NCBI GenBank assembly: GCA_951799405.1
Contig: OX637345.1
Coordinates: forward strand, 1,178,001 to 1,242,000
Direction: 5' to 3'
DNA: 64,000 bases
From: Agapetus fuscipes
Taxonomy: Eukaryota; Arthropoda; Insecta; Trichoptera; Glossosomatidae
How positions within the stretch are numbered: the stretch's first letter is position 1; each line of letters starts with the position of its first letter. Shown piece after piece: positions 21,062-31,199 of this stretch. The notes below the pieces were generated by a model. It was given only the letters and a program-made list of their open reading frames with translations, was not told where the DNA came from and searched no databases. Made by a program: the position numbers and the translations under genes.

Positions 21062-21305
21062 ATCCCCTCAATTATGATGTCTTGAAGACCTTCCTGACGT
21101 ATTTTTATTTTTTTCTTCTGATTCAACTCAGAAGAAAGTCCAACTTCGATTTCTTTGATTAATTAGCAGCAATGTTTATCCATACTATTATTTCCTATCC
21201 TCCTTCTCAAAAAATATTTTTTTGACCTCCTCGTAATTGAAACAGTTGGAACCCTTGATCATCCCCTCAATTATGATGTGTTGAAGACCTTCCTGACGTA
21301 TTTTG
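21062..21305 (+). repeat. Tandem-duplicated unit, copy 2 with flanking 45-bp repeat
   Basis: CATCCCCTCAATTATGATGT followed by TTGAAGACCTTCCTGACGTA occurs at 21062 and again at 21259. Between them lies the second copy of the CTGATTCAACTCAGAAGA to AACCCTTGATC unit. Confidence 0.75.
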
Positions 21306-21379
21306 TGTTTTATGCATCTTGCACGTCTTTCGGTCAGGACATTAGGAATCCTCTCTATTTCAACTCGGAGAACCAGGTT

Positions 21380-22400
21380 CGCTTAGGTTCGCTGTTCGAA
21401 AGAAAACCATTCAACTGGTTTCTGGTCCAAGCAAATGAAAGAAAATGGTATCTGGTCTAGTCGAAACAATGAAAATAGTTTCTGGTCTAAATGAAACTGT
21501 TTAAATAGTCTCTGGTCTTAACGAAACCAGGGAAATAGTCTCTGGTTTTCACAAAACAATGGAAATAGTCTCTGGTCTAAACGAAACTGTGTAAATAGTC
21601 TCTGGTCTAATCTAAACAATGGAAATAGTCCCCTGTATAAAAGAAACAATCAAAATAGTCTATAATCGAAACAATGAATATAGAAACAATAACATTAGTC
21701 TCTGGTGTAAACGAAACAATAACAATAGAATCTGGAAAAAACGAAAATCTGTTTTAAGATTCCCGGTGGCGTGTTCTCATTCCACCACGCAACTCGAATG
21801 TTCACTCACACATGCACCGAAACGAAATACCTTTAACTTATAAAGGTTTGTGCATTTACATACTTAGTGAAAATTCATCTTCATCTATTGAATTTCTTTT
21901 AAAACGTTAGTATTTTTCTTTTTTTAATATTAATTTGTTATTTTATCCTCGAGTACTTTCGACTGTCGTCATTTTCAAGAGTCATTTATATAGAAATTAA
22001 ATAAATAAAACTTTTCATTAAATGTAATCCAGCTGTCTTATTTATCAATTTTCAACACTCATAACTGTGTATGTGCATTAAATTGCTTGTGTGCCAGTAT
22101 ATAGCTATTTGATAACAGTTGGTTTTCAGCTAGGTTCACTCATCTGCAATACTTCCGTGTGCATGTGTGAGTGAACATTCGTTTTGCGTTGTGGAATGGG
22201 AACACGCTTTCCGGTGTAAACAACAAAATTAAAGTGGATCTTGCTCGGAAAAAAATCATCCAAGTGGTTGCTAGTCAAAACAAAATATTGCTAATGGACA
22301 TTGTTCAAAACCAAATGCTCCAATTCCTACAGTGTGGGTGATAAGTCTCATACCATCGAATACCCTGATTGAAACAAAACATTGTAAACAGTGGTTGAAA
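21380..22400. mobile_element. Foldback-like element 2 with minisatellite arm
   Basis: 21420-21750 is about ten copies of a ~31-bp unit (AGTCTCTGGTCTAAACGAAA plus CNRTGNAAAT). Inverted arms lie at 21760-21816 (GTGGCGTGTTCTCATTCCAC) and 22155-22214 (GTGGAATGGGAACACGCTTT). The right side, 22215-22395, carries looser repeats (CAAAACAAAATATTGC, GTTGAAACAAAACA). It is non-coding. Confidence 0.55.
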
Positions 22401-22407
22401 CAAAACA

Positions 22408-22566
22408 GTCCCAGGGCTGGAAGTCTCATCACCACGGTAGTTCTTACCTACCGAATTTCGGTAAGCTGTTCACTTGCGGCCATCTTGGGCTCACAGGTCT
22501 TCATACAAATATTACCGATATTCGGTAGGTAAGAATTACCGTGGTGATGAGACTTCCAACCCTGGT
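22408..22566. mobile_element. MITE-6, complete
   Basis: Left CAGGGCTGGAAGTCTCATCA and right TGATGAGACTTCCAACCCTG form inverted ends that extend about 50 bp, through ACCACGGTA and TACCTACCGAAT. CAG..CTG ends suggest a hAT-like element, but I see no clear 8-bp duplication at this copy. Confidence 0.75.
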
Positions 22567-22871
22567 CGAGACCACCACCCTTTAGTAGAAAAAGGTTATG
22601 AACCAGTGGACCAAGGGGACGAGCCCGAGCAGAGTACGGGAGGGCTTGAGTTTTTAATTTGGTCGCACTGAATGTTCCGGCACTCGAGAATTAATGCCAC
22701 GATATAATGAGTTTATCTGCCATTGTGTCGCAGATTTAATCTCGTGCAACATAAAAAGTCTGCGTGCAGAAGATATTAAACAACATTCAAGCTATAGCTC
22801 GGCATGCAGCATGCAACACTCTTGCATGTTCACTCTTTGACACCATTGACCTGTCCGGAGTCTAGTCGCTC
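22567..22871. other. No recognised feature
   Basis: Nothing recognised. Confidence 0.3.
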
Positions 22872-23117
22872 CCTCAGTTCTTGTTTATCGTATGTACGCC
22901 AATCTTATCAAATATGACTTTGTCATGCAGTTGTCTTATGAATCAAATTCTACACAATCTGAGCTAAGAAAAACCATAAAACTCGATAATGTGAGAGTTC
23001 TTTTAAATATGTTTTAAATAAATTTCTTGTTTTCATAAGACACATTGGTCCAGTACACATGCAAACATTGCTCATGTAAAAATTTCTCAATGGCGTATAC
23101 GATAAACAAGAACTAAG
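22872..23117. mobile_element. MITE-1 copy
   Basis: Termini CTCAGTTCTTGTTTATCGTA and TACGATAAACAAGAACTAAG. The interior has TACACAATCTGAGCTAAGAA and TTGGTCCAGTACACATGCAA. Confidence 0.8.
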
Positions 23118-23395
23118 GCAGCGTAGTGTTAACGCTTTGGACTCGTAAATGGAAGGTTGTGGGCTCGAACCCCGGCAAAGTGAAAAAAAAAAAATGTTAA
23201 AATAATATGCTCTTAGCTTGATTGAAAAATTCATCAGACCGGTCATCAAAGATCCGTCCAGTGTTACAGCAAATGGGACTTGCTTGAGAATTGACACTTT
23301 GTAGCATTGATCAAGCTTGCAGAGAGCTCTTGAGGTGGGATTGACATGAAAACAGCGCTCCTTAAATAAATCATCCAAATGTTATTATTATTAGA
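23118..23395 (+). repeat. SINE-2 copy
   Basis: ACGCTTTGGACTCGTAAATG, GTGGGCTCGAACCCCGGC, then GATCCGTCCAGTGTTACAGC. The 3' end has GAAAACAGCGCTCCTTAAAT and AAATCATCC. It abuts the MITE-1 to its left. Confidence 0.75.
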
Positions 23396-23397
23396 TT

Positions 23398-23560
23398 TTG
23401 CAGGGTTTGTGTATTCACACAGGGAAAATTCATTTTATTTAAAAAAAAAAAAATTTTCTAAAACGTAGTTTTATTTTCACAATAATATTTTCTACCTCAA
23501 GCACTTTCGAGCTTCAATACTCAGGTCATTATCAAGAGTCTTATTAGTTATTATTATTAT
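23398..23560 (+). repeat. Repeat related to the 46478-46680 hairpin
   Basis: Shares TTTGTGTATTCACACAG, AAAACGTAGTTTTATTTTCA, CAAGCACTTTCGAGCTTCAA and TACTCAGGTCATTATCAAGA with the element at 46478. A diverged piece is also at 21840-22000. Confidence 0.6.
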
Positions 23561-23574
23561 TGGTGATGTTGTGA

Positions 23575-23725
23575 AAGACAAGGGACTTAAAAGGTGAAGA
23601 AGGTGATAGATATGAATGAATTGAAAGAAGTATGCAAGGGTAAGGAGAAATGAAAGCAAACCTGCAGGGGCTGTGGCTACCCTCAGTGGAATGGCAACAG
23701 AGTTACATTTACAGCTCTCATGGTG
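23575..23725 (+). mobile_element. RTE-B 3' end
   Basis: Reads ATGAATTGAAAGAAGTATGC (MNELKEVC), then GGGGCTGTGGCTACCCTCAG and TGGAATGGCAACAGAGTTAC. The end of the LINE frame and its short tail are visible; the frame is broken. Confidence 0.6.
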
Positions 23726-23759
23726 CTCTGTCGCAAGATTGTTAATGGTGTTTCCCATT

Positions 23760-24469
23760 CTGCTGGCGAGATACGATCGTTAAAGCTACATATTCTTATC
23801 AAGTGGCCGATGGTTTTTCCGTGAAGCTAAGAGCAACGGCACGACAAAAAGAAACTCAAAGTCAGAGATGTGCCTAGATGTAAAAAAAACAACACGCAAA
23901 CGTAACGCCATGGTGTTAGTAAGCCCTACACGTGAAGTTAAGAGTGACGGCACTATAAAAAGTGAGCAGACATAAAAACGACATGCAAGATTGTTGAACG
24001 TTTACGGACAGTCTGTAGGGACATAAAATACCACTCCACACATTACGTCGAATGTTCGCCGAATAATTTGTTTAAACATTGGAAGGGTTTGAATGTAGCA
24101 ATGTTATTAAAAGTCAATGTGCAAAAATTATTCTATATACTTCCATTAAATTTGGTGTATTTTTCCCTGTTTTTATCCAATGAGATCGGGAAATTTTTTA
24201 ATTCTGTTTTTTTTTCTCGGCGACCAAACGCCAGTCTTGTATGCGATTGCCGTCCTTAGCAACCAATATATTTGTATGCCTTTCCCTAGAAACCTGGCCA
24301 GGTGACGACAGGATCTAAGCCAATTCATATGCGGACCCCATAGAGCTTTTAGAATGAGGTATATCTATTTATAATCAAAGTTGCAAATATGGTTTTACCA
24401 AAGTGTCGTAAATCTAAGTTTTAAAGAAAAATTCACATTTAGGGTTCATGTAAAAGATTCATAAATTCG
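23760..24469. other. No gene; contains a CCTAGMAACCTGGCC patch
   Basis: About 24195-24300 resembles the right part of 53885-54110 in reverse (shared TAGCAAC, GGACKGC and CCCTAGMAACCTGGCC). Nothing else is recognised. Confidence 0.3.
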
Positions 24470-24668
24470 TGCCGTCGCTTTCACTTCACGAGAAGGCATT
24501 CCACCACTTGTGAAAATATAAAACTTTGTATAGGCGTCCATTAGATGTTACTCCTTCAGACACATACCCAGCGAAGTGCAGTTACAAAAATAAAAATTAT
24601 TTGGGAATCGAACCTACTAACTTCCGATTACAAGTCTGAAGCGCCAACCAGACTAAGACCGTTCAATG
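24470..24668 (-). repeat. SINE-4 (tRNA-headed)
   Basis: On the minus strand: GGTCTTAGTCTGGTTGGCGC, CAGACTTGTAATCGGAAGTT and B box TAGGTTCGATTCCCA make a good tRNA-like head. The body has GCACTTCGCTGGGTATGTGT, GTCTGAAGGAGTAACATC and ACAAGTGGTGGAATGCC. A fragment of the same body is at 36690-36800. Confidence 0.65.
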
Positions 24669-25109
24669 GTTGTATGTTAATTGTTGTTTAATATCACATA
24701 ACTTTTCATTTTATTTATTTTATGTTATTTTATCTTTGTGAAAGGGAAAGTACCTACGTGGAATTTACAAATATATAATTTTTTGAAGCAAACGTCTACA
24801 AAACCACTCTCTCTCTGGGCCCTTCGGAATTTAATGTCTAAACTTTTATTGTGTTTAAAATTCAAATAATATCATATTTCGTAATAAAAACAACTTCTTA
24901 TAACGATGAAATCATTGAAGTATGTATAATTATTATTGAGAAGCATTACTTTTCTAATTTTTCTACATTTCAAAAAATACGGACCAAAGTGATCAACTAA
25001 TAATATTCTTACGTTTTTATTCACACACAGCAAATCCATGGCTCAACTGCCACTTTGGGTGAGTTTTCCCTCCAACAAAAACAATGATGCATGGATTAGC
25101 TTTGGATCA
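24669..25109. other. No recognised feature
   Basis: AT-rich, nothing recognised. Confidence 0.3.
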
Positions 25110-25366
25110 AATGTGTTGTGAATCTTTCGAGGAGACTGTGGATGACCTTTAACAGGGTCCGCACCGAGCAAGGCCGTTGCAACTCCTTGCTCCATAGATG
25201 AAGATTAGCTCCATCTCCAGGGTGTGACTGTGGGGCGCAGAACCAGACTGTCCGGCACATAGTGGAGGAGTGCCCCATCAGAAGACACCCTCCTGGCCTG
25301 AAAGACTTCCACGAAGCCACGCCAGGAGCAGTGAAGTGGATGGAGGGCTTGGATCTTCACCTCTAA
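25110..25366 (+). pseudogene. LINE C-terminal fragment with CxCG-H-EC motif
   Basis: The frame reads NRVRTEQGRCNSLLHRWRLA, then CDCGAENQTVRHIVEECPIR, and ends GLDLHL and TAA. The N-R-xR-GRC...CxCG..QTxxHIxxECP pattern is the usual C-terminus of several insect LINEs. A second copy lies at 42450-42690 on the other strand. Confidence 0.7.
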
Positions 25367-25444
25367 TGCGGCCCAATAGCCAAAACTTTTCAACTTTTTC
25401 CAGGGTTTGAAAGTAACGTGAAAAAAGTATAAAACAATAAGTCA

Positions 25445-25675
25445 AAAAGTCGGTGTTATGGCTGAGGGGTCAAGTCACCGTTTTCACAAGCGTATTTGGA
25501 ATAGATAACGCTGGTTTGAATTAGGCCTGGCCCTTTGATCATAGCTTCGATCCTGGTTCAACAGTTGTCATTGCATGCACACTAACTTTTTCTTTCGTAT
25601 GAAGACAACTGGCTAGTCGAAATAGGTTGTTGAATTGCATTCCTCTTCAAAAATGTTTTGTAAAAAATGTGACTA
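25445..25675 (+). repeat. SINE-3 copy
   Basis: Head GGTGTTATGGCTGAGGGGTC, then TTTGATCATAGCTTCGATCC, TGGTTCAACAGTTGTCATTG and the 3' block AATAGGTTGTTGAATTGCAT. Confidence 0.7.
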
Positions 25676-25949
25676 GATTCATCATCCTGTTAAGGCAATG
25701 CTTTATTGAGCAGCCATATTCTGTCTCTGTTGGTTTCCATCCTCTTGAGCTGCGAATAGAAGGAGACATCCATGAGCCGCTTCAAATCCTGAAGCATTAA
25801 GTTCTTGGATAACCTCTTGTTCGTCCTAACATTTATTTACCAGACGAACTAGGGGTGAAAGTCTCGAAGAATGTCGATAGATTTTATCGTTTAAACAGCT
25901 GATCCATTTTATATTGAACCACGATCAACTATTTAAGCATCGCTTTGCT
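25676..25949. other. No recognised feature
   Basis: Nothing recognised. Confidence 0.3.
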
Positions 25950-26255
25950 TTATTCCATCCAATCTTCAAATAGATACGGTAAGATATACCGACGACCGTC
26001 GAGACTTCAAATCCAGGACGCCCAACCAAAATATGGAAGAACAGCTGGTCTTCTGCATCACAGGAGAACCGAGTAAACAGGTCTTAGGAATTGCAAGAAA
26101 GTAGGAATCCGAAATGGATCTGGAGAGCAATTTTAGAAAGGGGTTGAAGACCCACCTGTTCGCGCGCTCATTTGAGCTAGCGCCTTTGGGATGACCAAGA
26201 GTCATGAAAAGGCGCTATAAAAATCTTGCATTATTATTATTAATATTAGGACTGC
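25950..26255 (+). mobile_element. L2/CR1-like LINE 3' end
   Basis: The frame near 26120-26192 reads FRKGLKTHLFARSFELAPLG and TGA, the typical LINE ending FxxxLKTHLF. It is followed by AAAAGGCGCTATAAAAATCT and an (ATT)n tail at about 26230. Confidence 0.7.
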
Positions 26256-26309
26256 TTGATTTAGTCTTCCCCGGCTTTAACTGTGGTCCATAGTCTTCAT
26301 CTTATTTTT

Positions 26310-26395
26310 TCGTTTTCTTCTTCTTGAGACTTCTCGAAGACTTCAGCTTACGTTTCGTCACCCCTGTGAGTGACTTCTTCGGAGTTCTGCTCTCT
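26310..26395 (-). repeat. Retroelement end with CGAAGAAG-stem-CGAAACG motif
   Basis: On the minus strand, 26382-26351 reads CCGAAGAAG, stem TCAC/GTGA and CGAAACGT, the same layout as at 13387, 14799 and 46195. Confidence 0.4.
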
Positions 26396-26487
26396 TCTTC
26401 TGCTACATCTTTGGTCTACTACATAGAATAAGACGTTTGTTTTTGTTTTGAAGGGAAATAAGAACAACAGCATTGTACCTAGATACG

Positions 26488-26747
26488 ATTATCTATAATC
26501 TATAATCTATAATCTAAGTTGCAAGGATATATTCATTCAAAGCTCTCAGATGTATGCCCACAAACAAACACGTGTAGTTCGCGCTTACAAATGCTGATTG
26601 TGTACTTACAAATAAAATCCAAACCTCAAATGAACATAAGCCCTGCAACTCTTGCCGACATTCCCTGAAACAGGGGTGACATTGGCAAAGTGAACCATTT
26701 TTTACAGTATGGGTGGTCAGCCTCATACCAACCTATAAGTCAAGGAA
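26488..26747 (-). repeat. A-tail forming the 3' end of the long RTE-A copy
   Basis: Starts (minus strand) at TTCCTTGACTTATAGG and ends in CAACTTAGATTATAGATTAT, with at least three GATTATA units. It lies about 140 bases behind the LINE stop codon, across a poly-A/T run and an AT-rich spacer. This proves the linkage of the A-tail to the LINE. Confidence 0.9.
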
Positions 26748-26885
26748 TACGAGTAAAAAATAACATTTAAGTATAAGAAAACAACAAAACCTTAAAAATA
26801 AATCTATACAAAAAAAGTAAAAAAAAAAAAAAAAAAAAAAAAGAAATGTCTTATGCAAAAAATGTAGCAAGCCAATAAACCAACA

Positions 26886-29729
26886 TTAAAAATCAGCATT
26901 GCAGATTAGCCGCCACTTCTTCCTGTCCTTGCATACTTCTTTCATTTCATCCAGAGTCATAACTTTTTTCATACAAGTCCTCCTTTTATTATGACTCTGG
27001 ATATCCCATTCATTCGCTATTTCAGAGATTTGATCCTTCCATACTTTTCTCGGTCTTCCTCTACCACGACATCCATCTATTCTAGCAACATATACTTTCT
27101 TCGTCAATCTTTCATCACTCATTCTCTCCAAATGCCCGAACCATCTTAACATACTTCTTTTAATCTTCACTTTCACACTTTCCCTTACACCACATTCTTC
27201 TCTTACAAAATTATTCCTCACCCTGTCACTTCGTTTTTTCCCAATCATACTTCTTAGATAGTCCATTTCTACTGTATGGACTTTACTAATTTCCCTTTCA
27301 CTCACCGTCCAGGCTTCACTTCCATACATCAAGGTTGGCACTAGTATACCACCGTGCACCGCCAATCTAACATTTTTTGTGAGATTTTGGTTCCTGGCGA
27401 TGCAAGCGGTCGCACCCAGTACACACCTGCCTTTCATTATTCTTCTTTCAAATTCACCGGTCATTCTTCCATCTTTTTCAAACTTACTTCCCAGGTATAC
27501 AAACTCATTTACGACATCAACATTCATTCCATTAATTTTAAATTCATAATTCATATTTTCATCATCTCTTTCAAAAATCAATACTTTCGTCTTACTTGCA
27601 TTCAACTTCAAATGGTTACCTAACAAAGCTTCATTCAATCTAGAGAGCATTGTTTGCAATTCTACTGCAGAATCAGATACAAGAACTGCATCATCTGCAT
27701 ACAGTAGAACACTCACTTTGCTCTCTCCTATCATCAATCCACAATCATTAAGTCTAGCATCCCTGACACACTTGTCCATAACTATGTTAAATAGCCATGG
27801 ACTCATCACACATCCTTGCCTCACACCCTTATACACTTCAAACCACTCACTATACTCACCATCAATACGGACACATGCCTTACTATTTTCATAGTTTGCA
27901 TGCACCGCACCTAGGAGAGCCCCATTCACTCCGTATGCTTTCAAAACATCCCATAACATACCTCTGTCCACTGAGTCAAAAGCCTTTTCCAGATCTACAA
28001 AGGCCGTGAACAGCTTCCGCCTCATCGACAATTGTTTTTCAACAAGTTGTCGTAGAGTAAAAATCTGATCAACACAGCCTCTACCGGCCATAAAGCCGGA
28101 CTGTATATCGGAAATCCTTTCACTAGTAGTCAGAATCACATTTTTTATAATCACCTTACAGAAGACTTTTCCTGGTATACTGAGTAGACTGATTGGTCTG
28201 AAGTTCTGACAGTCTTTTTTGTCCCCTTTACCTTTGTAAATGGGAACAATGACTGCCTTCCTCCAATCCATCGGTACTACTCCTGCATTCACACAAAGCT
28301 TACATAATTCGTACATCCAATCTATCACACATTCACCTCCTGCTTTCAATATTTCACCATTTATACCATCAAACCCAGCAGACTTCCCATTCTTCGGACG
28401 TGAAATAGACACTTTCATTTCTTCTTTCAAAATATTCAATTCATTCTCTTCATCTATCTGTTCATAAATTCTTCTTTCACCCTGACCAAAAATTTCTTGA
28501 AAATAGTTCTTCCATCTCTTGCATACTTCTTCATTCTCCCATACCATCTCACCGGCAGCACTTTTGACTCCTGGAGTGGTCAATGCAGAAGATTTATTTT
28601 TATCCGCATTGATCCACCTCCAAAATTCCTTCTTACTGTCGGTGAAACTTCTGTTAATCCTTTCATCAATCTTTCTTTGTTCATTCATCTTGCTTTCATT
28701 AATTATAGTCTTCGCCATTCTCTTAGCTGTCTTATATTCGTCTTCTAGCTTTCTATCATTTCTATCATTCAGCCAGTTTTCATAACACTTTTTCTTAACT
28801 TTCACAGCTTCTTTCACTCTATCATTCCACCAGGCATCTCCTTTCAATCTTCCACCTTTCGTTACCCCACATGCTTTTTTAGCGCATTCAGTCATTCCTT
28901 CTTTCAGATCTTTCCACATACTTTCAATATCTTTTCCACACACACTCTTCTCAAGTTCACTCACACTTAAAATTTTGTGGAGCTCTGATACATACTTCTC
29001 TTTCACATTTTCTTCATTCAGCCTTTCTACTTTTATTCTAGGCAATCTTACTTGCCTCTTGCGTTTCTTCTTTCTTACTTCACCAATCATTATTTTAGCA
29101 CATAAGAGATAGTGGTCACTGCCTATTTCAGGCCCCCGGTAGACACGGCTATCTCTTACGGCTCCTCTCAATCTTTCATCCACACAGATGTAGTCAATGA
29201 TTGTGCGACTTCCCACAATCTGCCTCGTGTACAGATGCACATCCTTATGCCGAAACCAAGTATTCGATGCAAAAAGACTGTGCTCCGCACACAAAGCAAT
29301 CAGATGTCGCCCATTATCATTGACTACACCTCTCCCACCAGGACCAATTATTTTCAAACATTCATCTCTCTGTGCACCTATCCATCCATTCATATCACCT
29401 AAAATTACAATGTTTTCATTATTCTTCCTTTCATGCACAACCGCATTCAATTCATTCCAAAAACTCATTCTCACCTCCATACACTCTGAATCAACAGGAG
29501 CATAACAGGCAACCAAGAAAAGTCTCAAACTGTTAATTTTGAATTTGACAACCAAAATCCTGGGAGAAATTCTTCGATAACCCGTTATACATCCTTTTAC
29601 ACACTCACTCACAATCACACCTACACCTTGCCTTTCATTCCCATCTTCCACACCTGACCAAATATACAATTCACCGTTCACTAATACTTTCTCACCATTC
29701 CCTTTCATTTTTGTTTCAGTCACACCCAT
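26886..29729 (-). CDS. RTE-type non-LTR retrotransposon polyprotein (endonuclease + reverse transcriptase)
   Basis: This is an uninterrupted 947-codon frame. An N-terminal APE-like endonuclease (about residues 1-215) opens with the catalytic Glu in GVTETKMKG, then shows GDMNGW (~110) and SDHYLL (~204). A linker follows, then the reverse transcriptase: GFDGINGE, FRPISLLS, FVDLEKAFDSVDR (~575), GVRQGCVMSPWLF and the catalytic YADDAVLV (~677). The C-terminal region has LRWFGHLERM and GRGRPRKVW and ends DRKKWRLICNADF. All key residues I can check are present, so the enzyme could be active. The in-frame TGA 15 bases before the first ATG, and the absence of the usual residues before the ETK motif, suggest the element is 5'-truncated just inside the endonuclease. 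It would copy its RNA into nicked DNA in the nucleus (target-primed reverse transcription). RTE clade is my best assignment; other APE-type clades are possible. Confidence 0.93.
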   Translation of the reverse strand: MGVTETKMKGNGEKVLVNGELYIWSGVEDGNERQGVGVIVSECVKGCITGYRRISPRILVVKFKINSLRLFLVACYAPVDSECMEVRMSFWNELNAVVHERKNNENIVILGDMNGWIGAQRDECLKIIGPGGRGVVNDNGRHLIALCAEHSLFASNTWFRHKDVHLYTRQIVGSRTIIDYICVDERLRGAVRDSRVYRGPEIGSDHYLLCAKIMIGEVRKKKRKRQVRLPRIKVERLNEENVKEKYVSELHKILSVSELEKSVCGKDIESMWKDLKEGMTECAKKACGVTKGGRLKGDAWWNDRVKEAVKVKKKCYENWLNDRNDRKLEDEYKTAKRMAKTIINESKMNEQRKIDERINRSFTDSKKEFWRWINADKNKSSALTTPGVKSAAGEMVWENEEVCKRWKNYFQEIFGQGERRIYEQIDEENELNILKEEMKVSISRPKNGKSAGFDGINGEILKAGGECVIDWMYELCKLCVNAGVVPMDWRKAVIVPIYKGKGDKKDCQNFRPISLLSIPGKVFCKVIIKNVILTTSERISDIQSGFMAGRGCVDQIFTLRQLVEKQLSMRRKLFTAFVDLEKAFDSVDRGMLWDVLKAYGVNGALLGAVHANYENSKACVRIDGEYSEWFEVYKGVRQGCVMSPWLFNIVMDKCVRDARLNDCGLMIGESKVSVLLYADDAVLVSDSAVELQTMLSRLNEALLGNHLKLNASKTKVLIFERDDENMNYEFKINGMNVDVVNEFVYLGSKFEKDGRMTGEFERRIMKGRCVLGATACIARNQNLTKNVRLAVHGGILVPTLMYGSEAWTVSEREISKVHTVEMDYLRSMIGKKRSDRVRNNFVREECGVRESVKVKIKRSMLRWFGHLERMSDERLTKKVYVARIDGCRGRGRPRKVWKDQISEIANEWDIQSHNKRRTCMKKVMTLDEMKEVCKDRKKWRLICNADF

Positions 29730-29745
29730 TACTTTTATTATGATT

Positions 29746-29959
29746 CATGAATTTAAAATTAACGCATAACCAACCTACGCATGCAAATGAGTCTATTCTG
29801 AATTAAAAAGCAGGTCGCCGACCCAATAACGCATGTTTTCGATCCGCTCATTGAGTTTATGGGCTCGAACCATCGACTTTTCGGATGTGATGGACCCGAA
29901 ACAATTTTAACGCAAATAGTTGCTATATTCTATATTGTTGCTATATATACAATATATAT
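29746..29959. other. No recognised feature
   Basis: Nothing recognised. A TATATA run is at 29940-29960. Confidence 0.3.
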
Positions 29960-30060
29960 ATTGTAGAGGAAGACCGAGAAAGGTATGGATGGACCAAATT
30001 TCCGAAATTGAGAATGAATGGAATATCCAGACTCATAATAAAAGAAGAATCAGATTGAGG
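29960..30060 (+). pseudogene. RTE-A coding fragment
   Basis: GTAGAGGAAGACCGAGAAAG, GAATGAATGGAATATCCAGA and CATAATAAAAGAAGAATCAG match the RGRPRKVW...NEWNIQ...NKRR region. It is truncated at both ends. Confidence 0.7.
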
Positions 30061-30089
30061 AGATTATAATTTATTTATATATATAATTT

Positions 30090-30262
30090 ATCGCGCTCAC
30101 ACATGCCGCATGTGGAGCTACAATATAAAAACCCAATATCAAAATAACATAAGCCTTGCAACTCTTGCCAACCTTCCCTGAAACAGGGGTGACATTGTCA
30201 AAGTGAAACATTTTTTAAAGTATGGGTGAACCAATTCATAACAACCTATAAGTCAAGGACAT
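30090..30262 (-). repeat. A-tail copy, 3' end lost
   Basis: From GCTCACACATGCCGCATGTG to CAACCTATAAGTCAAGGACA. It lies head to head with the next copy. Confidence 0.75.
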
Positions 30263-30282
30263 CATTATTCATTAATATATAG

Positions 30283-30530
30283 TTCCTTGACTTATAGATT
30301 GGTATGAAGCTGACCCCCCATAATGTAAAAACTTGTTTCACATTTGCAAATTCCACGACAGCGTCTGGGAAACGCAACAGGAGCTGCAAGTCGTATGTTC
30401 ACGTGAGTTTGGTTTATATTGTATGTACACATGCAGCATGTGTACATAAGTGTGAATTTACATATGGCTGCTTGTGGGCATGCATTTAATAGGATGCGTC
30501 AATATATCCTTAAAACTTAGATTAAATATA
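30283..30530 (+). repeat. A-tail copy, diverged
   Basis: Starts TTCCTTGACTTATAGATTGG and ends AAAACTTAGATTAAATATAA. The frame inside it is not a gene. Confidence 0.75.
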
Positions 30531-30554
30531 ATAGATAGATATACGTAAGTACTA

Positions 30555-30735
30555 TGTTTGTCAGATTATGTTGACAGTTGTGTCTCATAATAGGCTTCAA
30601 TGCCGCTAGCTGGTTTCTGCTCCACTTATATTGTTCCTCAATGAATCGAGCCATCGACACTTTGAATGTGATGGAGTGACGTTGCCCACTAGACTTGCTA
30701 CAGCACTCCACGTCAACATTTCAATACAAAAGAAC
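30555..30735 (-). repeat. Low-copy repeat shared with 7150-7262
   Basis: TGACAGTTGTGTCTC, GCTTCAATGCCG and GCTCCACTTATA occur in reverse at 7150-7262. The type is unknown. Confidence 0.45.
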
Positions 30736-30894
30736 TTCAGTACGCTGCGTGCAAACGTTCATACTTTATTTATATTTTAACCGTTAAGAAAACATTTGAA
30801 ATTATTGATTTACAATTTTTGATAATGGACTCCGCAATTTTTAAAATATTTTTTCTTGGCCGGCAAACAACACACTTTTATGGGACTACAGTCC

Positions 30895-31198
30895 AATATT
30901 TTTTTTTAAGAAATCCTGTGCGGGAGACTCCCTAGATTCTAGACACTCTAGGGGTCTATGACACTTGTTGTAGTGCCGCAGAGGTGTACGAGTTTGGTCG
31001 TCACCCAAAACCCAGTTTCTGTAAGGCTGGATGGACCTTTGGTGACCGGTCATCGGTAAAGGTTTTATGAATTTTTCAACCCAGCGAAGAACAAATTTGA
31101 AATTATAAATGGTATATTTTTTGTACTCCGCCGGAATTAGAGTCCCTTCCCCTTCCCATTCAGAGTCCGCAGTGTTACCACTGAGCTACGGACCGGTC
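30895..31198 (-). repeat. SINE-2, full length
   Basis: On the minus strand it ends in GTGTCTAGAATCTAGGGAGT, CTCCCGCACAGGATTTCTT and poly(A). The head at 31198 reads GACCGGTCCGTAGCTCAGTG. Confidence 0.8.
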
Positions 31199-31199
31199 T

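Larger units (their letters stand above)
26488..29745 (-). mobile_element. RTE-A retrotransposon, near-complete copy
   Basis: Comprises the 947-codon frame, an AT-rich 3' UTR with a ~20-base A/T run at 26820, and the A-tail with (GATTATA)n. The left limit on the minus strand (about 29745) is set by loss of coding sense. This is the only long copy in the window and the reference for all RTE-A fragments. Confidence 0.88.

Noticed and set aside
21619..21843. 74-codon frame over the 31-bp repeats
   Set aside because: Covers the minisatellite and has no coding features.
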